A stretch of 64,000 bases of DNA from Amylostereum areolatum (GCA_012932865.1 SAXG01000002.1:248001-312000); one strand, 5' to 3'; numbered from the stretch's first letter, positions 21,211-33,385 are shown. Notes: generated by a model from the sequence alone, not told the origin. Translations and numbers: made by a program.

Positions 21211-23553
21211 CTATCGTAGCCTCCCCCGCCCCGCTCGCCACTCCATCGCCTGCATCATCGCCCGCGCCTCCCCCTTCCCGATCCTCTTCTCCACCTGCGC
21301 CCGACGAATCAGCTTCGCCAACCGTCTCCGCAAATGCCACTGCTGAGTAATCCCCCCACTCCGCCTGATCCCGCAACAGCAGCTTCCAAAACTCGAACGC
21401 CAACCCCGCCTCGCCCACCTCCATCGCCGCCGTCGCGCAAAACTTGCCCATGTCCACGCTCGCCAGGTACGGCGCGCTCGCGTTCGCCTTCAGCACCTCC
21501 AGCGCCCGCTCCAGATTGTCCCGCAGCGCCGTCCGATCCTCCCCGCTGTGCACGATGCTCGCCCGTATCACGCTGTCCATCGTCCGCAACGTGAACGGCC
21601 GCTTCAGCCGCTTCGACAGCGCGAACAATTCCTGCACGATCTCCATCTGCCCCCACTGCAGCGCGTGGTGCAGCACCGTGCCCAGCCCGACGTTGTCCGG
21701 CCCCGCCCCCCGCCTCAGCATTTGGCGGATCATCCCCATCCCCACCCGCGGGTTCTGCCGCGCGACCGCCGACAGCGCGACGTTCACGTCCCGCGCGTCC
21801 GGCACCTGCTGTCGCGTCGTCATCACCCCGAACACCTGGAACCCCTCGGAGATATCCCCGAGCGCAAAGTACGCCCGCGCGAGCGCGTTCAGGTCCGCTT
21901 GCGTCGCCCGCAACAGCGGTTCCTTCGCCTGCCGGTACGCCTGCAGCGCCCCGCGACAAAAGGAGGCAAAGTCCTCCAGGCGCGCCTTGCGCCGTTCCAG
22001 AGCATGCTGCCGGTCCCAGTCCACCGCGTCGAGGTCGTCCAACAGGTCTTCTTCCATGGCAGGCTCGGTGGGCGGTCCGATCGCCGCGACCTCGCGGCCC
22101 TTGCAGCTGGCGGATTTTGGCCCGCTCCTGGCGGATGAGGCTCGCGTACAGGGTGCTGATCTGCACAAGGAGCCCGCCGTGCCCCGTGCACGAGCGCGCC
22201 GTAGCGACCCTTCGAGTACCGCTCGTACAGCACGCGGGTCTGCGTCGCGAACCCTTGGTCAGCCGCGATCGTGATCAAGGACGCGCGGAGGGGCGGGGGG
22301 ACCGGTTCCTGCGCGTCGACGACGTGAGTAAGAAGTTTGCGGGCGCGGTAGACGACTTTCGTGTCGAAGGTGTAATGTCGCAGAAGCCAGAGGAGAGGGG
22401 GACCGCGGGGAGGAGGGTACTGGTGGAGAGGCCGGACGTCCTTCGACTGGGTGAAGAAATACAGGTGGTCGGCCCAGGCGGTTATGCCGTGGTGTTGACA
22501 TGCCTCATAGATCTGTTGGAGAAGAGCGTGAGGGACGAAGGGCCCATGCGGGCGCAAGGACAGCTCCCTGGCGAGCTCGATGGCACGCTTGAGCTCGGGC
22601 ACCTCCGGGTGCTCCATCAGGGCGTACAAGACGTCGATAGCGAAGCGTAGCGTTGGACTCATCCAAATCCTTGTTCCTGAACGACGCCAACAACTGCGTC
22701 GTGAGCTTTCCGGCCTCGGCGTTCGCGTTCCAGAACATGTACGCGCGGACGAGCGCGCTCACGATGATCACGCGGAAATCGCGCGAGGCCTGGTTTGCGT
22801 CGCGCACGGCCTCGGGGGGGATGAGTTGCGCGTCGATGAGCCGCTGGAAGAGGGCGAGTGCCTCTTGATTGCGGATGCTGCTCTATGAGGTGGGCCAGGA
22901 TGCTCAATGCGGGCCAGAAGAGTGCGCGCGAAGCCGGGAGGTGGGAACCGATGCTCTCAGGCGAGCGTATCGAGCAGCTTGGGGTGGTTCACGATGTCGG
23001 GGTGGGAGAGGACGGCATTGGCGTGTGCAGGTTGGTCTGCGGGCGGGAGGGCTTGGTACAGGGCCAGCGCGGTGGACGGCGCGAGAAAGGGGACGTTGGA
23101 GGCATTTAGGAGCAGCGCGATGTGAGACGGGGATCGGGAGGAATGGGATGCCAATAGGTTTCTTGCAACACAATCCATGACTGACGCGTGTCTGCGCTTG
23201 CGCGCGGTGCGTACGATGTAACCGAGGTCCTCGGTGGATAGGTCTTGCGCGCGCATCTCGGGGGTGCCGTGGCGAAAGCCGGCGTATATCTGTTGAATGT
23301 TGGAAATCGTGGACAAGGGGTCGGTTTTGGGGACGGAGGCGAATGAGGGGTGGTTGGGCGGGGGCGAGAGCTGAGTGTGCGGCGGGGGGTCGCGCAGGGG
23401 CGTGACGTGTCCATCACGGACGGTGTGCTCCGTAGGCGACGAGGTGGCCCCTCCCGCCAGGGACCTGCGTGAGGGGGTAAAGGCGAGGGACGAGTGGCTG
23501 AGCGCGGCGCGTAGGTGACCTCGGACATGTAGTTGGATGCGACAACTGAACAT
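21211..23553 (-). CDS. Mitochondrial helical-repeat (PPR/TPR-like) protein, frame broken six times
   Basis: The ATG at 23553 gives a basic, Arg/Ser-rich N-terminus (MFSCRIQLHVRGHLRAALSH) that looks like a mitochondrial presequence. The body is helical-repeat-like: ILAHLIEQHP, ALALFQRLIDAQLIPPEAV, ALVRAYMFWNANAEAGKL, TLRFAIDVLYALMEHPEVPE, VYRARKLLTHVVDAQEPVPP, DLNALARAYFALGDISEGFQ and MIRQMLRRGAGPDNVGLGTV. The continuation hops frame six times, always by +1: at 22960-22961, 22873-22874, 22653-22656, 22182-22185, 22098-22100 and the C6 at 21352-21357. Each can be cured by trimming one base from a homopolymer. After the last one the frame ends LAKLIRRAQVEKRIG...RGRLR, stop at 21211. It is probably an organellar RNA-processing or translation factor; the exact family is not recognised. 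It could be a pseudogene, but the clean protein-like segments argue for sequence errors. Confidence 0.65.
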
Positions 23554-26500
23554 AAGTCAGCTGCAAGAGTTCCCCCGGGGTCAGCGCGCGCCTTTGTTTG
23601 AACATCATGGGGACGCAAACTCACAGCATGCCGCACGAAAGGGGGTTGCTCTGTCGACGTGGCCGGCCTCTCCGCGTCCCGACTGGTTCGTCGCTGGCTG
23701 TCTGTTCCGTGCAAAAATCGAGCGCGACGGAGGAGGAAGGAAGAAGTAAACACCGACAAATAACGCGCATTCGATTTCGGAGCGCGCGCGCGGCGCCAAC
23801 GACTTCCGCTTCACACAAGAATATCGACTTAGTCGTTGGCGCCAACGACGAGTCCACGCTCCCGCTCCCGCTCCCCACGGCGCTGCTGTTCCTCAACGTC
23901 ATTAGCTGCTATCTACGTGGCACATCCCCCTCCCTCGCTGTTCGTCCGCCGACGAATCCCATGACAGCGCGGGCCCCTGGAAACTATTCTAGTTAACGCG
24001 GCTTTGACCTTGCATGGTATACCTTGATGCTTCGGTTCGGCCTCTGATCATATACTGAACCTTCCATGCAGCACTCCACGCCTCCTTCGCGTGCACTCCC
24101 CGCTGGCTGCGATTGTCTGGAACCACATGGCTGCATCTCCCTGTTTTGGGTCACTAGCATTGGTGCCGCCGGCGCCGTCGTACAAATGCTTTAACCTGTT
24201 CGCAAAACTACCGTGGCACAAGCTCAAGGCTTACGCTAGCTTTCAGCTTCCTACTGCATGCGATCGCCACAACACATTTTCGGCTGTCTTCGGCTTCTTG
24301 AGCGTCCCTTCCCAAGCCCTTCCACTTGTCCAAGCACGGCAGGAGGTTGTGCAGGCCTCCCTTGCACATCTGACCTTTGTTCCAGATTTTCCATTGACCA
24401 GCCATCGTCGAGAAATTTGATGAGCCTTTTCTGCTCGTCTCTCCGTCGGTGAGCCCGAGGGTCATATGCGCACTCATCAAAGGCATATCCCGTCGTGCTT
24501 AAATCCTTCTGGAAAACGGGGTGATCTCATGACAATTCTGCCCCATCAAGCTCCTCCCGAAGTTAAGAGGCATGCCTCTTGCTCCCAGACGACCTGCTTG
24601 ATAGCATCGGGATATGGATGTCCTATTCACTTATAATACCCACGAATCATCGATCCAAGCCCTTGCGCTGACTGGCGTGCCTTCGCAGGGATCGCTAGCG
24701 AGTAGCGGTGCTTACGGCCGCCATGATGCTCTTCGATGCCACCCTATGGTATCATACGGATCATCGTCGGTCGTTCCGTGGTCGCTCCCCGGATACACAT
24801 CTTTCACCGTTCGTCGCAAGACGTCGCGCTCGGGCTCTGTTCCACGTGCGCCTTGGATCCGTCGTATTGCACGAGGACCTTGGCCTGCGCAAGTCTGTTG
24901 ATCCTCCCTGCGCCTTCTTCCAGCGTTCTCGGCTCCGTACGGCACCTCCTCTTCTCCTTTACGCCCGCCAGCGTCAGCGCCCGTCAAATCCTACCTTAGC
25001 CGCGCAATAGGGGGTGTCTGTTACGCGGCGCGGCGCGCTCCCGCACCCCCGTTCCTCAAAATACGACTTTTCCGGAGCGTCAGGAAACAAAGTACGTTCT
25101 GGTGCCTGGAGATTGGCCCCCAGTGGCGAGCCCCACCGTTCTTTCGTACGGCCCTACCCTCGGTGCCTTTGCATAACCTTATCACAGCCGCATCGGTCGA
25201 GGGGCTTCTTCCACGCTTACCGCTCGGGAGCAAGCAATTAAAAACTGAATGGTTCGAGAATAGCTTTTCTGAGAGAATGAGAACGGCTGACTGATTGTAG
25301 AGACGTCAGGGTGCCGCCCTTTGTCAGATAGAAGGCGGAGCGACTCGGACCATACGCAAGGAAGGTCTCGGCGAGCGTTCTTTGTGGTTATAGTTGAAAG
25401 ACAACACCCGTCTTAGGCTCCTTCCCGCTGGAAAGCATGTAATTTGTAGCGTGGTTCTCTGCATTCGCGCGAGTTGCTCACGTGAATATATGTATCTATG
25501 GTCGCGGTGTCCGCACTATCACGCACTGAGTGAATAGGCGGAAAAGTCGTACGAGCGTCGGCAGCGAACCTGAGCTAGATGGGGGGCGCGCTGGGCGTGA
25601 CTTGGGTTGAAAGGCTGGGTTCGAAATTGTCCGGCTTCTTCCGGGTCGAGAATGGAACAATTTGAATGGACGAGTCAGAAGTGCTGCCACTCTTCCAACT
25701 TCTACATCCAAGTCGTTCGTCCTTCGTACTTGATACAGTAACACTCCGATACCATAACCTGTCGTAACATTCGCCTTTGGTGCTATCGTTCCCGTCCCAA
25801 ATTGCATCGAGATACCCATGCTACAAAACCTCCGTCCGCTTGGCTCCGTCAGTTACCCTTCCACGACACTCCACGAGGATCCACAGAGCAGATCCCTTAT
25901 CTCTATTGAGACGCTCAAACCTGTAGAGAGCTTGAGGGCCGTTCACAATCCTGTCTCATCCTGCATTTCCCAAGACTACGGTGCGCGCTTCAAAGAAAAA
26001 ACCCGGGCTCGAGACGATGGTGTCTGGAGCGTACATTCTACTTCCTTCGCCCGACCCTTCAAGCTTCAGCATCCACTATTTGTCATCTAGATTGTATACG
26101 GGACGCTTTGATGAACAACGACGCGAAGCATTTGTTCTTCTACCTTTTCGTTACTTAGGATTGGCCCTGACGTGGATAACACGATCTATCGGACGATCGA
26201 ACGGCGGTGAGGGGTTGCTTTCAATTAGGACCTGGTGGGTCGTCGGCCTTTGTGCTCTTCATGGAATTGGGTGGGTGCGCGATATCTCCTAATACCTCGG
26301 CCGAGAAGACATGCGTAAAACGCTAGGAGTCGACCAGGCATCGGTAACTTCTCCCTGCTCAACTTGGACATTTTGGAGGCGTGCGAGCGTGTCGGGGACC
26401 AGATGCAACATACAACGGAATACCCGTAGCGGTGCCCTTCGAACACGGCATCCGGGTGTTCATCTGTGTTGGCACTTACGACGACGTCTACGAAACCTGT

Positions 26501-27288
26501 TTTCCAGGCGGGTTCCAACGATAGTTCCGGTTGGCCCTCAAGAACAATCATGCTTAGTACAATGTGACCTGAAATCAAGAAAAGAAAGAAAGAAATCTTG
26601 GTTTGCGACGTCTTGTAAAGAGGGACGAGTGCCCTCTCTTGAAACTGAGTCATCCGACTCCGTGCGTGGGTAGTGCTGGAGACGGCGAGTGGATTAGTTG
26701 TACTATAAATGGAAGGAGTTACTGACCCCACTGGCATGAATCACCTCCCTCAAAATTAGGGTCCTCCGCGCTCTCCCGACGTCTGCCGCCATGAACGACC
26801 AGTAGAAGACCGGGTGGGAAAACAGGAGCGGACACTTGCTCTATTCTAGAGCGGGCGGAAGCAGTTTTCGAATGAGCAGCTGAGGGAATGTATCGTCAGC
26901 GTAGCAAAATTTGCGGGGGCGCGAAGGACTTGACGTGTGCTACTTACAGTTGATGCACATAGCGTAAGTATCTTGCCCCTGTACTCAAAGATGGATCACC
27001 TAGGTGCCTTTTGACAAGTCCGTCGGGGCGCTGGCTTTAATCTCGAGGTGGTTGGCCAAAGAACAACTGTACACCGTTGTATCGCGGAGGGGTGTGCCTC
27101 TCCATACCACAAAGGCGACCCGTTGTAGTTTATTATAGTACAGGATCAAATGAACAATCGTCTTAATCACCGCCATGTGTTCCGACGGGATCCCTTCTCC
27201 TTCAGTTTTCCACCTGAGCACAGTTTAATCCGATGGGACCGTCGACGCCAGATTGACAAGCTTTCATTGAGTACACCTAGTTAGCACA
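23554..27288. other. Gene-poor region, nothing confidently coding
   Basis: About 3.7 kb with only short frames in all six phases. Candidates that I looked at (24208-24486 minus, 25818-26292 plus, 26225-26737 minus) lack recognisable motifs, convincing exon chaining or consistent codon bias. No tRNA, inverted-repeat or reverse-transcriptase signature was found. Possible contents are lineage-specific genes, decayed transposon sequence or noncoding RNA. Confidence 0.5.
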
Positions 27289-27627
27289 TCATCTAACCCA
27301 GCAATAGCTCAACCAACACTCACTCGCAAGCGTCTCGCAGCAAACGGAGACGAGGTCGGTAGAACTGTACAAGTGGGTCAGTGGGCGTGTCTGGCATTAC
27401 TTAGCATGATGACAATGAACATACCAAGTTGCCGTGTCGTCGCAGAATGAGGCGGTAGGTGTGCTTGGGTCGACACCGGTGATACCGCAGATATTCGTCC
27501 ATACGTACGAGTTGGCGCTGAACGGGGCTAGTGACGTGCAGCAGAGGTGGTTGGGCTGCGTCGCTGTACATGAAGCAGCGTAGGTCGCAGGCGCCACAAG
27601 CGCAAGAGATAGGACTGGATAGAACAT
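27289..27627 (-). CDS. Small secreted cysteine-rich, hydrophobin-like protein
   Basis: The ATG at 27627 opens a signal peptide (MFYPVLSLALVAPATYA). The mature part begins ASCTATQPNHLCC and continues NSYVWTNICGITGVDPSTP, then TASFCDDTAT. One intron of ~60 nt (gtatgt...tgtacag) joins to C-STDLVSVCCETLASEC. Cysteine order is C-x8-CC-x16-C-x14-C-x5-C-x7-CC-x6-C: it has the two CC doublets and secreted size of hydrophobins, but the single C-x5-C before the second doublet differs from the class I pattern (C-x5-CC). It is most likely a surface protein or effector-like member of a hydrophobin-related family. The 3' end (stop at 27289) assumes no second intron. It stands alone in a gene-poor block. 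Confidence 0.65.
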
Positions 27628-30205
27628 GCATTGTGAGTTGTTTTGGTGCGATGGATGGATGAGCGACGACTGTCAGCTGAACAGAAAAAATAGGATGGCT
27701 TTTGAAAGCGCAAAAGACGCTGGCAGCGTTTCATCCGGTGCCGGACGATTCAGTTTGAAGAACACGTTTCACGGGCATGAGACCGTGTTCCTCTTCATCC
27801 CAGCGGGAGGGAAAGGCGATAGGGAGGCTTCAGGAACGTTAACGGGGAAGTTGGGATTGCAGTCCTGACGTGGTTCGATGTTTAGATTACGCCGGTGAAA
27901 GCTGCAACGTGGTGTAGCCCATCGTTGTCCGGTCCAATGAGGCAGGCCTTCCTCCCCTCTGAGCTCTCAAACTTGGGAGACTCGGTGTTTTGAACGTGGC
28001 CAGTTGTGCCTCCGGAGTCCGGATCCGAGCAAGGCCATTGATTCGGTAGGACAAGGGACGGTATTTGCGTGGTTGTGTCGAGATAAATCGAAGAGAACAA
28101 TGGCTACACGAGCTTCCACACGGGCTGAGGCCTGAGGATGAGTTGGTTGAACAAGGTTGAACAATGACAATGGTTCGATATGAACCGAGTCTGCGGCGCC
28201 CGGCGTTCCCCGGGATTCCGCTCCAAGTTCCCACGCGGGCCACCACTCGTACTTATGTTCTTAGTTCTTGACTTACATACTAGACCACGACCTCCCCGTC
28301 TGGACAGACTCCACATAGTATCATCGCATTCGGGCGTTGCGATGAAAGTGCCTGCAAATGGGTGACTTCCGTCGTCTGGTCAAGGAGACATAAGTATGTA
28401 TTTGGTACGCTCTCCTTCGTCGGCGATAGCCTACTTATAAGTTTGAAGATCCATCTGTTCTGAGCGACCCTGCTCCCCAATCCTTCATATGTTTGTATAT
28501 TTGTGGGTGGTAACGACGTTTATCAGTGAGCCTCATTACCTACTCTGAAGCTGCTAAGTTACTTATCCTCCGGTGGGCCGTGGCGCAGGCGTGCCCCGCT
28601 CTCCGTCGATGATGATGTAAGTTATAGATAACTCACCTCGGGGGGCGAGGGGTAAGTGCCGTTTTTAGTGAGGAAAGTCATGCCCTAGTACTTACACCTC
28701 CGTTTTTGAAGGTTCTTTCGTGAAGACCATCATGTGGTAGGTTTGACGGCGCCTATCCCGTCGGGCTCCTAGTAGAGCTTACAAGTGCGATATATTCTCC
28801 TCGACGACCTCAATGTTCACCCAGAACCGGATGCCTTCGAACCGGTGTGGTGTTTAGACATGGACGGGACGTTCATCGACGATCCTGTGCAAGTAAGCGC
28901 AGCATATATCTGGCTTCGGCGAACGACGAATAATTCATCACAGTCCAGGACATCTTCGTGCAGCATCTCGCATGACCACTATATACGAGACGCTGAGGCG
29001 CCTGAATATCTGTACTTCGGCGTTTGTCCTGTGAGTCGCCAAGCCACTTGAGTGTCACGACATCGTCATCACCTCCGCTATGCAGGCATGTCGGCCAAGC
29101 TTGATACTGCAGAGATGGCCATTTGAGCAGCGAGTACAGGGAAACTTTATTCGGGTACTTTTGTTTCACGCCCCCATGTTCGAGGAACTAATTCCTGGTT
29201 TGGTTCTTAGCAAGTATATTCGATCGCGCCTCGGAACGACTTCACTGGTGGACTTACGAGGCGTTGCAACAATTCGCGAGCTTGGTATATGCTATACACC
29301 AACCTGATCCTCCAAGATTTCCTCGTGTACACTCGTTCTACCGGCGTCGTCTTGGGTTGTCTTGGTCGACCGATGTGTCCAATGATAACAAGTCCCGATT
29401 GTGCAATTTCCCATTTCCATATCTCACCGGCGCCTTGTCTAGAGCGGCCAACAATGGCATATCGATGAACCTCTCGACCGCGGTTTCGATGGGAGGAAGG
29501 TGCACGCAACCCCGGAGTTACATATCACATATCTACACCGGGTCGAGTGCATGTTGTCACGGACGTTCTACGAAGATCTGAGAGGACGGGGGTTTTCGAA
29601 TCAGAGTGCGATTTGGTCTCCGTCGTTGACTTGAACAGAAGATAGTCGTTCTGGTTTATGCAAGTGCGATTAGAAGATACATGAGCGGCGCAACAGACTT
29701 CGACAAACGGCCGGGAGGCTGAACTCTGCCAGTTGTTACACATATTTCGAAGTATAGGGCACGTAGAAAGTACAGGTTCCGCTACACACGAATCCACGAT
29801 AGGGGCGGGAGATACATACGTAATAGAGTACAACTGGCACCAGGGCCCAAACGGAGGATGGAAGATTCGAGATATCGTAGCATAGCAGGACAGCGGATAG
29901 GTTCACCAAAATCACCACCACTCGGAGCCGATATCGTATCGCGCCTCCCCCCCACTGCCCGCGTAAGATTAAAACGGACCGACTGATCCACTAGATGTTT
30001 CGAGGCTCGCCTTTGCGCAAAGAAAAGATGGGTGTATGCGTGATGAAGATGTATAGCGGAGCTAAGTTAGAGGAGGGGAGAGGGCATGGCGGATGGAAGG
30101 TCTCTGCCGCGTCATATTCATTATGAGGGAGAGCAACAGATAAAACAATGCAATGCAAACGGAGAGCACCGGAGCAGTGTGTCGGAAGGGTCGCGCGCGG
30201 GCGGC
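27628..30205. other. Gene-poor region with one weak exon chain
   Basis: Promoter side of the hydrophobin-like gene, then mostly short frames. The only chainable exons are at 28785-29280 (separate entry). No RNA gene or repeat unit recognised. Confidence 0.5.
28785..29280 (+). CDS. Possible exons of an unrecognised gene or gene relic
   Basis: Not recognised. A frame reading LLDDLNVHPEPDAFEPVWCL then DMDGTFIDDPVQ ends at a good donor (caa|gtaagc, ~28890). A 51-nt intron ends at cacag, the next exon runs to tgtcct|gtgagt, and a further exon begins after ctatgcag. No ATG is seen at the 5' end, and downstream the most protein-like frame (FDRASERLHWWTYEALQQFA) is out of phase with the preceding exon and preceded by a TGA. 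This could be a degraded gene, a retained relic or chance. Confidence 0.25.
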
Positions 30206-30863
30206 TCATTCTTGACCGACGGGAGTCGACTCGGGAGCTGGTTGAGGCTCGGCCGATGTTAGGTGTGCAAGAGAGCTCTCGCGAACGGGGCTGGTGGAGA
30301 CGTTTTCGCGCATGTTGGCGCCGCTAGGTGTGATGTTGAGACCGGGATGGCCTGACGAAGCGTGCGGGATGCTGATCGACAGGCAGTAGCGTGAAAGGGG
30401 AAAGGAGGTAGGGCGGTGGTCAGTGCCAGAACATGAGGCGCGGACACGAGGTAGAGGGCACGTACTTCTCCGGGCTGGGGATTGCCGTACCCACAGTGTT
30501 CTGGGGCGCAACGCCTGCCTTGGACAAAGCGTAATCACCAGAGTCGAAGAATTTACGGTCCTGAAAGTAGAGGAAGGGTGTGTGGTCGACACGGAGCGAA
30601 CAGGAGCGATACGAAGCACGCGTACCTTCTGCATCTTGGTGAGCACGTTCTTGTGAGTGGGCAGCTTGCCGTAGAGACGGAAGAGCTTCTGCTCCTCCTC
30701 TGTTAGGCTCTGAACAACCCAAGATGACTCGTCAGCATCACGGTCGCTCGGAATGGTCAAGGTATAGATGTCCAAGAATCGACCCCGAGTGGAGAATTAC
30801 AGTCGTCCGGGATGGAGATGGACGTACGCTGATGTCGATCTTCTTCAGTTTGGCCGGGAGCAT
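30206..30863 (-). CDS. IGO1: Endosulfine-family PP2A inhibitor (ENSA/ARPP-19, yeast Igo)
   Basis: When phosphorylated by the Greatwall/Rim15 kinase, endosulfines inhibit PP2A-B55 and drive quiescence or mitotic entry. Four short exons: MLPAKLKKIDIS; SLTEEEQKLFRLYGKLPTHK and NVLTKMQK; the core DRKFFDSGDYALSKAG with the invariant FDSGDY phospho-site; and IPHASSGHPGLNITPSGANM with a Pro/Ser-rich tail ending ESTPVGQE. The protein is ~120 aa, normal for the family, with no frame break. The start at 30863 is the first ATG in frame with the conserved block; the frame is open upstream (PVELRGIRSLK), so an extra 5' exon is possible. Confidence 0.88.
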
Positions 30864-31271
30864 CTTGAGACTGCGGATGCCGCGAAGTTCAACGGGGCTT
30901 GTGCTGGTCGATGAGGGAGTGCGAGCAGAATGCCGCTGGGGGGGCAAGAGGGACTGGGCGCGCAAGGACTGGGTTTGTGGCAGACGATGGTGATGATAAA
31001 GGCGGGAGGCAAGTCGAATTCTTTGAATCGTTCAACTCCCTTAGATTTTGTCATTTCGCAGTTACCGCCCACAGCCTCTGAATCAGTCGGACCCTCAATT
31101 CAGGCACTTATCGGCCCCTTTATCGGCCCCTAAATTATTTCCTTCTACACACTTCCTGTCGCGTCTTATGATTGTAATCGTTTCCATGCATGCAGGACCA
31201 GTGGAGAAAGGGTCGACATAGGAATAGCAAGACTATTTATTGTCGCTATGGAGCGTTCGAAGCCACTAGAG
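30864..31271. other. Intergenic: endosulfine promoter and 3' flank of next gene
   Basis: About 400 bp without coding exons. It contains the near-repeat TATCGGCCCCTTTATCGGCCCCTAAAT (11-bp unit twice, ~31110-31132). No other features. Confidence 0.5.
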
Positions 31272-33385
31272 TCAGACGCATGCCTTCATCGCCTGTGGTA
31301 TATTCTTCGACAAGGTCCGAAACGCCACTTCCAGGCTCACCTCGACAACGCACAAAATTCTCTTCACTCCTATGCCCCACCTAGCCCCTCGTCGTCTGAC
31401 CACAAGCCGACCTCCATCTCTACGTCCGGTTCTGACGCCCTTACGGTGCCCAACGTGACCTGCCGCCAAAGGCTTCGGTCTCAGTTGATACGGTGCAGGC
31501 CGAGACGAGACCGCGGGACCCACGGGTGATCCATAGAGATGCAGGTGCAGATCTTCGTTCAGGTCGAGTTTTGTCGGATACTCGTCATCTAGGATGCAGC
31601 TGAACGGTTCAAATTCTATTGGCCAATCCTCTTCGCCGTTTCCAGAGGCGATGGCAGGCGCAGACGAGAGTGGAACCTGTTGGAGCAATGATCAAGGAGA
31701 GGCTAATATTAGAGTATGCAGACCTCGCGACTGACGCTGTCGTTACTCCCGGCCGGATGTTCCTGCGCGAAATGCAGTGATGTACTCATCCAGATATCAT
31801 CCGCATCCAGTAAGTCGTCAAAGGCCATCTGCTCGTCGGCACTGACATCGTCCAAGGCCCAGAGATCGAATACATCCGAGAGCACAGAAGGCTGAGAAAC
31901 TTGATCGGGGGGTGACTCGTTATCAAGCTCTGCCAGTTGATCGGTGGAAAAGAGGTCGTCCCAGAGTGTGTCTAGGACAGAAGGGGAAGCGAGAGGCAGA
32001 ATTAGTTCAAATGCATCTTGTCCTGTTTCGTCGTGGCGCTGAGCGTAACCCGTCGAAGAAGCCTGTTGAGGGATCGCAAGTAGGATTATCTCAAAACTAA
32101 GCCGCGACGCACCTTGAAACGAGCAGGGCGCACGCCCGCACGGAAGATACGTTCCAAAGACAGGCATACACTATCTTCCAGAGATGTAAATGTAGATGCT
32201 TTTGAACTTGCAGTTGAAGATTCATCGTCGCCGATTGTCATAGCTCGAAGGTTGTTGAGCGCCGCTATCGACTTGTGCTTGTCGTGCTCAGTGTGGATGC
32301 GTAGTTGCTATATTAATCAATGCTTGAGTGACGTTCCCTAGAACAGGGTTGGACTCACCTTTAGCAACCCCTTGCATCTTTTGCGGAAAGTGGCATTTGG
32401 TGAACGAGACAGGATCCCTTGTAGCTGACCGCGCGACGGATGGAAAGAGGGAACGTTCTTTATCAAATCTCTGTGAAACATGAGAACGCAAGCCGGTGAG
32501 TGACTTGTGCATGTCAGACGCAATGATAGCTGGTTACCTTGCACCAAGGGCCGAATACCATCGGATAGCGCCTAAAAACCAGATATATGCGCTGGGACGA
32601 CACGCAAGAGGATGTGGACGCACGCTACGATGTGGTTTGTTACGGCTTTGCTGACAGCTTCATCCAGGGCAGCTCGAAATGGTAGGAAGAGTTGCTGGGA
32701 GAAGATGTGGGCGTCTGGAAAGGATAAGAGTGACGCTGAGATAGGGCTAGGGCGCATTTATGCTTACAAGACGGAAAATCCTCCTTAGGGATCCAATTGT
32801 ATGTGAAATGAATGGAGCGAAGGCGAACGTGGGAGGTGGATTCGTCAGGAAGAGCGCGAGAGCAGCTGATGGTGACTTGACGAGGGTGAGAAACGCGGGA
32901 CGCAATCAAGAAAAAAAGGCGAACATTCCGGTCTTCCGCTGCATTGCTCGTCAGCAGCGTAGACATCCGAAACATTGTTTATGCCCAGTTGATCAGCGTT
33001 CTGTTGGACGGTGAGAACAACGGATGCGCACGAGGCACAGGGCACGGCGCACCCTGTTGAAATAGGCGTGGAGGTGGCGTAGCGCGGCAGAGTTGGATAC
33101 ATCGCATGGGGGCACCGGTTTTCCGAGGATTGTGCCGGAGACGGACATGGCAAGATCTGAAAGCACATGGACGTCGATGTGGTTGGGGAGACGGTGAGTG
33201 AGGCGGTGGCCTATATCGGAAGGAGCACCGATATCTATGACGTGAGTTAGGTCGAGGTTGAGGGAGAAAGCGGTGTCGGCGACGCGAGCGCGGGAGACAA
33301 TGTTGACCGTCGGCATGTCGGTGTGCGAGCGCAAAGCGGTGGTCCTGACCCGAACCTGGCCCTCTTCTGCATCCGATCCTCGCAT
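31272..33385 (-). CDS. Multi-exon protein of unknown function with acidic C-terminus
   Basis: Not recognised. The ATG at 33385 begins MRGSDAEEGQVRVRT. Exons that splice with good signals read LTHVIDIGAPSDIGHRLTHR, MSVSGTILGKPVPPCDVSNS, FFLIASRVSHPRQVTISCSR, LRSIHFTYNWIPKEDFPS, HIFSQQLFLPFRAALDEAVS, RDLIKNVPSFHPSRG, LRIHTEHDKHKSIAALNNLR, LEDSVCLSLERIFRAGVRPA, then a strongly acidic block (LWDDLFSTDQLAELD, DLWALDDVSADEQMAFDDLL). The last exon and stop (31272) are uncertain. The acidic tail would suit a transcriptional activator, but no DNA-binding motif is visible. It is divergent from PKC1 across 195 bp. Confidence 0.55.

Noticed and set aside
21309..22166. Long overlapping minus-strand frames in the PPR-like locus (285 and 322 codons)
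   Set aside because: GC-rich sequence keeps several frames open; only the frame with repeat-like helices is kept at each point, the rest are shadows.
24712..25233. Arg/Gly-rich minus-strand frames
   Set aside because: Composition-driven, with no ATG-led exon structure or conserved motif.
26225..26737. 170-codon minus-strand frame in the gene-poor island
   Set aside because: No motif, no matching exons and no codon bias; possibly chance.
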